Virus record (IMG/VR): IMGVR_UViG_3300024256_000029
Location: 1 to 35,300 of that record
Direction: 5' to 3' (one strand)
DNA: 35,300 nucleotides
Origin: a virus
Shown here: positions 21,955 through 30,700 of the stretch, in pieces
How the letters are laid out: the number at the start of each line of letters is the position of its first letter
Numbering within the stretch: position 1 is the stretch's first letter
Program-made: the position numbers and the translations under genes
Notes under the pieces: model-generated
Told to the model about the DNA's origin: nothing
Databases searched by the model: none
Seen by the model: only the letters and a program-made list of their open reading frames with translations

Positions 21955-24900
21955 ATGCCGAAGCAAGTATACGAGATGAACAGCTTTGATAAGGGGATTG
22001 TTAGCGCTGTAAGTGATGCAGATGCTAACAAGAACACCCTTGCCTACTCTTTGAACCTGGATCCAGCAGCCCTTATGGGGCGAGTGGATGGCATTGAAGA
22101 CGATGTGGAAACAGGTGATATTGCAGCGCTAACCACTCAAGGCTTAGTCAATAACACCTTCTTCCAGTTGAAGGATGGCGAGACTGCATTTGCTAGTAGT
22201 ACTGGCTCCACCTTGGCTACCCCGCGTTTATACACCGACCCTTTAGGGACTCCTGCGACAGTATCGGGCTCTATCATGGGTGGCCTAGTCAACTCTATCA
22301 CAGAGTTTAACGGCATGGCCTATTACGGTAGTGCTGTTAATACCGATCAGCCTCAGATGTTCACCCAGTATCAGCACCAACATAAGACTGCTGGCAGCGT
22401 CCCTGCTGCAGAGTTCGGATTAGCCCATTTGGATCGAGTAGCTGGTGTTCAGGGGTATTCTAAAATTGCTCTTGGGCGTAACCATAGCAACGATCATAAG
22501 CCTAGCACATTGTTTGCCTACTCTTATGGGCTTGGAGTCAAGGATGGGTATGCCGATGTCGAGGTTATCAACTTGGAGACAGGTGCTGTCGTATCGCTGT
22601 TTTCAGAAGAAGGGATCCAGTTAAAAGCCCCTCAATCAGTTTGCACAGCAAGAGGGGAGACTGATAGTTTTTACATCCTTGATGACGACGATAATCTCTG
22701 TACTATTATCCATGTAACTATTAGTGCTGGTGGCACTGTTACTGAAAATGATCGTTGGGATATTGAGCAACTTATACCGGATACAACTTTTGCAGAAGCA
22801 ATTGTTTATCCAAATTACCCGATTACAGATATAGAGTCGGGGGGGATCGGGGCTTCTCCTAACGACTCGCAACGGCTGTATTTGTTTACTTATCCAGTCA
22901 ATGGTATTTCATGGCTCCCTTCTACGGGGTATTTGAAAGCGCAAGTAATATTCTATGTCACATGTGACGAAGATAAGAATATTGCTCATGGAATGTCTTT
23001 TGAGGACAGTGCAAGCACGACTACCAAGGCTCGCCTATTAGAGTTCGGGAAGAAAGCGCTTACCCCTTTGCTTTACGATGACGGTGGGGCGAGTACAACA
23101 GACTACCAGCAAGCGGCTATTTTTTATATGACAACTTATTTGGCGACATTGGTACACTCTTGGAGTGGGCGCCGATTTGGGAACACTTATGAAAGTCATC
23201 ATAAATGCGGGGCTATCACACTACGAAATGTGCATTATGATTCCCCTGTCCCAGGATCAACTTATGTGGCGGATGCAGTAGGGGGTTATTTTTGGGACAA
23301 TGTAGAGCACTTGTATTTTGGCGCATCCCAAAACATTGCCGGAGACTCTTCGCACATCTCTAGTTATGGTGTTCATACAGGATCTTTTTCTACCAATCCT
23401 TCAACTGGGGCTGTTGAAATTTCAATCATCAGCAATCAAGAGATTTCTGTAAGCGGAATAATTGCCCCCTCTCTGGCTACTTACGATAGCGGCGACGAGG
23501 AGGGAACTTTAGTCTCCTCTTGCCCAGGGTTTGTTGGCGGGGTGGTTAGTTTCGATTTCATTACCACCGCAGGAGTGTCTCCTATTATTCTAGCGGCTTC
23601 TGAAACCGTGTTGGTCGCCCGTAACATGCACATTACAACTACTCTCGCTAATAAGAAGTCAGCTCTTTCTTCTTTCAGTAGTTACCGATATAAGATTGCA
23701 TATGAATATGATCTTACTAGTGCTTCCCCATTATCCGGTATTTCAGAAGAGTTGAATCCGTCGGCTTATTGGTTTGGTAGCTACAGCGAGAATGAAGACA
23801 ATATTGACGGGACCTACGAAGTTCAATCTATTAGGTTCAAATTTGAACTGGATACTGCCATTATTGATGATAGGGTAAGCGCCCTTCTCCTGTACCGATC
23901 AGAAGTCCCTAGCCATATCCCATCAGCGTCTCATACTAATTATAGAAAGATTGCTAGAATTGATATTACGGACGAAAATGAAGAGTGTACTGTAAGCGGA
24001 GATACTATAACTATTTCTTATCTTGATTCAGGGGAAGCAGGCCCCACCTTTTCTGAGCTTACAGGCTTAGAAGAAGAGCAGAAAGACTGTACTCCTTATT
24101 GGAGCTTCTCTTGTACAGGCTCTGCTATGCACCTTATTGGTAATTGTTCTAATGTGGAGGAACTGGATGATGCGAGTACATACCTCTTCATTAGTGAGAT
24201 CGGCAAGCCGTTACAGTTCAACACGGCTAAGAACTTCACGAAACTTAAAGAAGTTCCTATCTGTGGGGAATTTTGGAACGGGCGCTTTTATGTCGCTACT
24301 GAAAACTATCTCTACAAGATTAACCCAAATGGCGGGCTGTCAATCGAGGACGAGATCTTCGGGAGTGGCGTTGAGGGGCCAGATGCAATCTATGCGAATG
24401 ACTACGGCCTTGTTATTGCAGGAAGGAAGCAAATCTACTACGACCAGGGCTCGGGCCTTATACCGATTGGTGAGGCGATTAAAAAGAGCGACCAGGGAGT
24501 GGGCTGGCTAGATAGGGATACTACAGTGGCTCCTAGTGCGTCATACATCGAGGCTAAGCAATGCTTTGTGTTCCATCATAAGAATGGTAGTGATTACTTC
24601 ATGTACGCTTACAACCCGTTTAAGAAGGCGTGGTATTTGTGGGAAACTGATTCAAGTGGTGGTTTAGCTGTCGGCCCTAACACGGGGCTGTATGGTGTAA
24701 TGCCTGGAACAAAGACGCTGCTTAAGGTGGCGACTGATACGGCTAAGAAGTCCTGGGAGATCATCACCCAGAAGCTGGCCTTCCCTAACCATACTGCTGA
24801 AGCAAAGGTGTATGATGTCCGGGTGGGTATTACGGCTGAAGAAGTTACGTCTCCTACTGTGACCCTGGAGGTTGACGGTACGGCTGCTTCGTTGGCTAGT

Positions 24901-25053
24901 GTGGACCCCAGAGATAACAAGGTGCGAGTATACAAGACCGTCACTCCTGAGCGAGGCAGCCTATTCCAGACTACTGTTGCATGGGACAAGGAAGTAGAGG
25001 GCGTAGGGATGACCTTTAGACCCTTGTCGGGCGTTAGGAGTACTGACTTATGA
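21955..25053 (+). CDS. Large tail protein, nozzle/stabilisation type (1032 aa)
   Basis: ATG 21955 follows AAGGGGTAAGCT. The protein starts MPKQVYEMNSFDKGIVSAVS and continues NKNTLAYSLNLDP, a beginning like other podovirus tail-tube nozzle proteins ('F..Gi......n.....s.Nl'). The body is almost all beta and repeats such as WNGRFYVATENYLYKI, DYGLVIAGRKQIYY and DYFMYAYNPFKKAWYLW look like propeller blades. A ring of such subunits would form the tail nozzle through which DNA passes, as T7 gp12 does. The stretch from about 22600 to 24150 differs in codon style from its flanks. The 4-base overlap with the next gene shows coupling. Confidence 0.7.
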   Translation: MPKQVYEMNSFDKGIVSAVSDADANKNTLAYSLNLDPAALMGRVDGIEDDVETGDIAALTTQGLVNNTFFQLKDGETAFASSTGSTLATPRLYTDPLGTPATVSGSIMGGLVNSITEFNGMAYYGSAVNTDQPQMFTQYQHQHKTAGSVPAAEFGLAHLDRVAGVQGYSKIALGRNHSNDHKPSTLFAYSYGLGVKDGYADVEVINLETGAVVSLFSEEGIQLKAPQSVCTARGETDSFYILDDDDNLCTIIHVTISAGGTVTENDRWDIEQLIPDTTFAEAIVYPNYPITDIESGGIGASPNDSQRLYLFTYPVNGISWLPSTGYLKAQVIFYVTCDEDKNIAHGMSFEDSASTTTKARLLEFGKKALTPLLYDDGGASTTDYQQAAIFYMTTYLATLVHSWSGRRFGNTYESHHKCGAITLRNVHYDSPVPGSTYVADAVGGYFWDNVEHLYFGASQNIAGDSSHISSYGVHTGSFSTNPSTGAVEISIISNQEISVSGIIAPSLATYDSGDEEGTLVSSCPGFVGGVVSFDFITTAGVSPIILAASETVLVARNMHITTTLANKKSALSSFSSYRYKIAYEYDLTSASPLSGISEELNPSAYWFGSYSENEDNIDGTYEVQSIRFKFELDTAIIDDRVSALLLYRSEVPSHIPSASHTNYRKIARIDITDENEECTVSGDTITISYLDSGEAGPTFSELTGLEEEQKDCTPYWSFSCTGSAMHLIGNCSNVEELDDASTYLFISEIGKPLQFNTAKNFTKLKEVPICGEFWNGRFYVATENYLYKINPNGGLSIEDEIFGSGVEGPDAIYANDYGLVIAGRKQIYYDQGSGLIPIGEAIKKSDQGVGWLDRDTTVAPSASYIEAKQCFVFHHKNGSDYFMYAYNPFKKAWYLWETDSSGGLAVGPNTGLYGVMPGTKTLLKVATDTAKKSWEIITQKLAFPNHTAEAKVYDVRVGITAEEVTSPTVTLEVDGTAASLASVDPRDNKVRVYKTVTPERGSLFQTTVAWDKEVEGVGMTFRPLSGVRSTDL

Positions 25054-25496
25054 TGGCGAATGTTCGCAAAGGTGATACAGAGAAGCTGATCCAACAGCTA
25101 CAGGCTGAGGTGGAATCCCTTAGGCGCAAGGTAGATAAGCTGCCTGAAATGGAAATTGTTAAAGGCAATAAAGGTGAATCTGAACTATCTATCAAGGCAG
25201 GGGGTACTAAAACACGTGTCCCCTTGAATAGCGATGATAGGGCTCAGACTCAGCGCCTACAAAAGGACCTAGATGCCAAGGGGAATAGTATCAAGAATGT
25301 GAAATCCATTCACGCAGATGAGGGCCATTTTTCAGGCAATAGTCTGTATGTTGGAAGCAAGCATATCTCAGTAGGGGCTAACGGTCTTGAAGTGGATGGA
25401 AAGCCTGTTGTAGTAGTCCCTACCCCAGGCACGGTTGGACAGGTTCTAAAGGTGACTGCTACAGGGTTTGCCTTTGAAGACGAGGCTTCGTCTTGA
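25050..25496 (+). CDS. Coiled-coil spike/needle-like protein (148 aa)
   Basis: ATG 25050 overlaps the nozzle-protein stop (ATGA). The N terminus is a heptad coiled coil (KLIQQLQAEVESLRRKVDKL, about 12-31), followed by a polar beta-rich part (GNSLYVGSKHISVGANGLEV) and a C-terminal motif VPTPGTVGQVLKVTATGFAF. That G-x-V-G-Q-V-L-x-V motif is common in phage fibre and needle ends where chains form trimers. I infer a trimeric tail-tip or needle protein or a side fibre, attached to the nozzle encoded just upstream. Confidence 0.6.
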   Translation: MMANVRKGDTEKLIQQLQAEVESLRRKVDKLPEMEIVKGNKGESELSIKAGGTKTRVPLNSDDRAQTQRLQKDLDAKGNSIKNVKSIHADEGHFSGNSLYVGSKHISVGANGLEVDGKPVVVVPTPGTVGQVLKVTATGFAFEDEASS

Positions 25497-25547
25497 TTAA
25501 GTGCAATGAAATAGCTATATTTATGGCAGGAATATGTGAGGTGACTT

Positions 25548-26210
25548 ATGGGTTTTGATTTTGGAATGGGAATGCAAGGCGCTGTTCAAGGCGGCATGGC
25601 TTCTGGGAACCCTTTCGGGGCCCTAGCTGGCGGCTTGATTAGTGGCTTCATGGGACAGGATGATCCAGCTAGTGTGGACGACATTCTTCCTCGTATAGAT
25701 GCAACTGCTCAGACTAACAAGGTCATGGGCCAATCAAACATGTTTAACCGTCAGATGTCAGGGATCCAGGGAAGTGCTTCTTCTCTTGGGGATCAGACTA
25801 CTCAGAAGCTAATCGCTGCTGGGATTGACCCAACCTTTGCTGCTCAGACAGGAGCCCAGGCTCAATACAAGGCTTTAACAAGCGGTACAGAGCAGGTGTC
25901 TAACAACGCCAGTGCCCAGCACTCGTCTCTGCTGAACCAGTGGCTGCAAACAGCTTCCCAGCGTGACGATGACCGTGCTAGTTACAGGGCCCACCTTGAT
26001 AATAGGTTAACCCCAAAGCGGGCTATGCAGGTGAATACTCTTGGACTACTTAGTAGCCCTAAAGGGATGAAGGGCTTAGGCGAAGCTTTCGGGCTTGGCG
26101 GAGGCGGCTTCTTAGGCGCTTTGCAGAACTTGTTTGGCAACGACATGGCTGATACAGAAACTGATCGAGCTAGCAATGTAGGCGGCGGCTTTCAGTGGCC
26201 AGGAATGTAA
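25548..26210 (+). CDS. Gly-rich internal virion protein, gp14-like position (220 aa)
   Basis: ATG 25548 follows GAGGTGACTT. The N terminus is a Gly/Ala/Met-rich, membrane-active-looking stretch (GFDFGMGMQGAVQGGMASGN, then GALAGGLISGFMGQDD), followed by a polar, mostly helical body and another Gly-rich segment near residues 178-195 (GLGGGGFLGALQNLF). This is the layout of small ejection proteins that enter the host envelope first, like T7 gp14 by position and style; homology is not shown. It begins the three-gene internal-protein block ending in the giant protein. Confidence 0.6.
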   Translation: MGFDFGMGMQGAVQGGMASGNPFGALAGGLISGFMGQDDPASVDDILPRIDATAQTNKVMGQSNMFNRQMSGIQGSASSLGDQTTQKLIAAGIDPTFAAQTGAQAQYKALTSGTEQVSNNASAQHSSLLNQWLQTASQRDDDRASYRAHLDNRLTPKRAMQVNTLGLLSSPKGMKGLGEAFGLGGGGFLGALQNLFGNDMADTETDRASNVGGGFQWPGM

Positions 26211-26219
26211 GGAGTAATT

Positions 26220-27692
26220 ATGGCTTTCCAGTTACCACAGGGCCCCACATTTGCAGGCCAGATTGCTCAACAGGGGCAACAAAGCATGCAGCAGGCGGCA
26301 CAAATTAAAGCACAGAAAGAGATGCAGGTTATCCGCTTGAATCAACAAGCTGACCAGTTTGAGAAACAGTTTCAATCGGCCAGGGACATGGACGAGTGGA
26401 ACAAGGGTATCAAGATAAAAGAATTCGATCTACTGCGGCGTAGGCAGAACCACGCTATGCAGATGGAAAGACTTCAGAACGACCGTCAAGTAGTAGCTCA
26501 TGATGAGGCGACTGCTATCAATGAGATCAAATTGAACGGGCTTAAGGTTAATCTTGATCGAGAGCAGCTTATGTTAGATCAGGAAAAGAAGCAGCAATTT
26601 GTTATGGAGATTTCAGCGAGCCTAAGAGACGCTACAACAGGCGACTCTTACTTCTTTAGGGGAGTTGAACAAAAGAGGGAGACGAACCAACTCTTTAGTG
26701 ATCGCCCGTTGAAAGAGGGTGGCCCTGAGTATATTAGTTCAGTACACGCAAATCTTCCATTCACAGGTGAAAATCAGGTCATGTGGAAGAACGATATCAT
26801 GGAGCGGGCAAAAGCGGAAGGCATTAAGATTACACCAGGGGAAGTCGCAGATCTTGTTGCAGCTGGTGAAGAAATGCAGAGCCGAGCTATCACTCTTCAG
26901 TATAAGAAGGTGCTTAGCGCTTCTATTAATCAAGATGAAGTGATGGCTCGAATTGGCGGGAATCCAGATTTCCAACGGCATACATTCTTAGCTCGTCAAA
27001 GTCAGATCCCAATGGATCAAGATGTTGTTCCAACTGGACCAATGCAAGAGGAAGAGAAGAGCGCCTTTAAAGAGTTCTTTTCAATGGGCGGCATGAAGGA
27101 AAGTGCTGCAGCAGCGGCATCTCTCTTGCTTAGTTACGGAGCAGGCGCTTGGAGTCTGGATAAGGTGAAAAGTGCTATGACCTTCTCTAGTAAGATTGCT
27201 AACGCACCACTTGATGACCTTAAGGCTTCGCCACAAAAATTAAAGATCCTTGACAGAGCATTCCCTGAAGTGATGACGGACGATGCCGCTAGGCGCATGA
27301 AGGGGTTTGATAAGCTCTTCGGTGCAGATGAGATCCCGGAAGTTGGTTCAAAAGTCCCATTAAAGACTCGTCAAAAGATCTTTAAGAAGATGACTGAAGC
27401 GGCTAGTGATAGTGGCTTTATTACAAAGATGGCCGCTCGATCGGGCCCTAATTCAAGACTGGCCCGAGGGGTATTAAGAGCCCCTGGTATAACCAAGCTT
27501 TTAGGTGCTAGTATTCTTGCTTTAAGTGCTGCAGGAATGACAGCTTATATGAACATGAAAGACAATGAGTCAGACGCTCTCGAGTACCACACTTCTTCAG
27601 ATCAAATGCAAGAGGAGTTCCTTCAGGCTACCACAGTAAAAGAACGGAAAAGGCTTGCAGGGAATGCTGTCAAAGAGTCATTGGCTCAATAA
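26220..27692 (+). CDS. Coiled-coil internal virion protein, gp15-like position (490 aa)
   Basis: ATG 26220 follows AAGGAG. Residues 1-135 are Gln-rich and form long helices of coiled-coil character (QQGQQSMQQAAQIKAQKEMQ, then LRRRQNHAMQMERLQNDR). The middle is mixed helix. Two hydrophobic segments stand out: about 294-312 (ESAAAAASLLLSYGAGAWSL) and 424-444 (ITKLLGASILALSAAGMTAYM), which could cross a membrane. Gene order and build match second-rank ejection proteins such as T7 gp15 and the internal proteins next to the crAss-like phage polymerase. They form a channel through the envelope; that role is inferred here. Confidence 0.6.
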   Translation: MAFQLPQGPTFAGQIAQQGQQSMQQAAQIKAQKEMQVIRLNQQADQFEKQFQSARDMDEWNKGIKIKEFDLLRRRQNHAMQMERLQNDRQVVAHDEATAINEIKLNGLKVNLDREQLMLDQEKKQQFVMEISASLRDATTGDSYFFRGVEQKRETNQLFSDRPLKEGGPEYISSVHANLPFTGENQVMWKNDIMERAKAEGIKITPGEVADLVAAGEEMQSRAITLQYKKVLSASINQDEVMARIGGNPDFQRHTFLARQSQIPMDQDVVPTGPMQEEEKSAFKEFFSMGGMKESAAAAASLLLSYGAGAWSLDKVKSAMTFSSKIANAPLDDLKASPQKLKILDRAFPEVMTDDAARRMKGFDKLFGADEIPEVGSKVPLKTRQKIFKKMTEAASDSGFITKMAARSGPNSRLARGVLRAPGITKLLGASILALSAAGMTAYMNMKDNESDALEYHTSSDQMQEEFLQATTVKERKRLAGNAVKESLAQ

Positions 27693-27707
27693 TCCTGGAG
27701 ATACCGC

Positions 27708-30700
27708 ATGATGAACGCCCTCCCAAAAGACAGGGTGCAGTACTTTGTAAAAGCCTACAACGCGAATCCAGCCGTCTTCGATGAGAAGATGGCTTCTTCG
27801 CTTAAAGAACAAGCGGCTCACCACAAACTGCCTTTCGCCCTTACAGATGAACACCATAAGCAAACACTATCCTCTATTGCTGGTCAAGCTATCAAGGGAT
27901 ATGTATCAGGAATCTCTACTATCCCATGGGATGATGGCGGCCCTCAGGGTGGCTTTGAGACTGTAGCTAGGCGTGTGGGTAATCTCGCTGGCTTCATGGG
28001 ATTACTCCCTGTACCAGACGTGGTAGAGAAGGGGGCTGCAAAGGGCTTCATGGGTAGCCTAAAAGGTATCAAGCTGGCCACTGGTAACTCTATCCCTATG
28101 AAGGGGGCTAGTTTTATCCAGAAGCATGTCAACAAGAAGCTGGGTACAGCAATGTCCCTAGCAAATGCTGACAGCAGGCTTGCTGGATCCACTGTGATGA
28201 AGTTCTTGAACAATGATTACACTAAAGACTTTGCTCAGGGCATGTTCCACCTTGGTACAGCTTCGGCTATCAGCTCCTGGCATGGCGGCATTGATGAGAT
28301 GCTCAACTCCTTTAAGCACGGTGCTATTACTGGTGGTGCTTTCAGGGCTATCGGTAACTTGCGTCTAACAGGTAATCCTATGGGTGACAAGGCTATCCGT
28401 GTATTATCGTCTTCGATGTATACAGGGCTGCCTTCTACTTACAGGGACGAGACTACCCCTGAACAAGTGTACAGCTACTTAGAGGGTGCTATGTTCGGGT
28501 TCTTTGAGAAGCCTGCCCCAGAGCGTCGCTCTATGCAGTTCTCTCAAGAGGCTCTTAAGAAGTACTTCGAGAAGCGTGACCCAGAGTTCCGTGACATTAG
28601 TAAGCATGAGGGGTACGACCTTCTATCACCGGAAACCCAGTCCCTGGCAAAGAAGTCCTTTGATAGGGCTATTGAGTTTGTGGATATTGAAGCACTTGCT
28701 GCAGAGGTAGGATACTCTGTTGAGCGTGCTGAGAAGATGCGCTCTGAACTAGAGCAGATGCAAACTGATGAGCTAGGCAATAAGGTTCGTGAGTTAGAAG
28801 CTGAAGAGCAAGCAGCTTTTCAAGAGGCTAAGAAGAAGTATACTACAGAGAGCTCCTCTCTCTCGTTTGAAGATTCAGATTATACTCCACCACAGATAGT
28901 AGATGTCAGAATGGAATCGCTTGTTCGTTCTTACCTACCGAATAGCACCAAAGGTGAGGTGGTAGTAAAAGCAGTGGAACTTAGAGACAGGTTCACAGAG
29001 CGTCTTGTAGAAGGTGATAAGGAAGCATACGCAAAGACGATTACTGACGTAGAGAAGTCTCTTGGGGTGTCCCTATCAGAGCGTGAGCGTGGTGGGTTCC
29101 GCATCCAGCAGAAGCGGTTTGAGCAGGACTATAATGTCCAGATGGTAAACTTCACTAACGGCAAGTTCACGAAGCTGCCATTGGGTAAGGCTAGGAATGC
29201 TGTGGGTAACGATAAGTCTATGCGCCTCCCTAAACCTCCTATTGTACAAGTCTTTGAAGCGGCTGCTGAGAAAGCGGGTGTTAAGACTGAAGGGCAGGCC
29301 CTTGTTGTATTAGATCATTTCATTGAGGGGGGGAAAGAATACTCCCTGGGGGAAGAGATTTCTTTCAAGGGTTCTGATCCAGTCGAGAAGCAAGTAGCTA
29401 CCCGTATTAAGAACGCTACTAAACAGCTTCAAAAGGAAGGCTACTATTACTTTGGTGGGCGTGGTGACGCAGAGCGTGCTTACTTCATGAAGTTCCACCC
29501 TGAGGCATCTAAGCTAACCGATGCTGATGTAACAGGTCAGCTTGATAATTCACTTCGGATTCTTGGTATCAATCCCTCAGTGTTCAAGAAAACAATGGTG
29601 GAATGGAGCAAAGAAGTGGGGGGCGGTGATGCTCACTATAAGCGGGCTACCTTGTCTAATATCCACTACATGCTTGAGCAGAACGGCATGCCTATTTCCA
29701 GGGAATCCCTAGCAGTAATCGGGGAACGGGACGAGAACAACGAGTTTGTCCACGACTTCTTACGTGATGGTAAGGCGTGGAATAAACGTCTCCAGATCAT
29801 GCTTAACACTGGCTACGGCGCAGATCCAGACTTTGCTGCATTAAGGAAAGAGTTTCCAGCAGGCGTAATAAGCCTACAACTTCGAGGTGACGCTGAAGGG
29901 CGCAACCTGAAGTATGATTCTCCAGCTTCTGCTTTCCCTGAAGGGACAGATGGTATCCTTACCTTGACTCCTAAGGCCATCAAAGCATTAAACATGGATG
30001 CTGGTATCCCTGTTGAAGGCAGGGATTACGGTGGGGCTAATAAGAGTTTTATCTACGACTTTGGTGCTAACGGCAAGGGCATGCTCTTGGGCAAGTATAT
30101 GATCCATGAAGCAACGCCTGGTGAGATTGCAGGCTTTAAAGAAGGGCAGCACGGGATTATCCATACTAGTGCTACAAAGCAGTTGGGTACTCGGAAGGTA
30201 GGGGACATTATTGACTTCCCAGTAGATGCAATTAAGACTGTATTCTCAGAGGTTACAGACTCCCACTCTATCGCTCCTGCACGAGTTGCTAAGCAGGTGC
30301 TTTCTAATCTGACTCAGTACGCTAACGGGGCTATCCGTAAGGAAGCTATTCAGGAGATGCTGAAGTCGATCTATTCTAGGGGCACACTTGGTACTGAAGA
30401 AGGGAAGCTATTAGGGACTAAGATCGTCAACCGGATCAACACCTTGGAGAAGACTTCTACTTCAGAGACTAAGGACTTCATTGAGAACTTGGATGATGTG
30501 CCTATCCTTGATGTTTTGAAAGTGTTGCGTGAAAGTTCCGATCATGCACTTGTCTCTAAGATCTACGATAAGATCCTTCGAATAGAGCGTGAAGACGCTA
30601 TCCAGGATAGAGCTAGTGGGGAGATTACTGACAAAGAACTGGTTGATAAGATCGAAGAGATGGATTCTTTCGACACGCTAGTCAATCGGTTAATGAAGGT

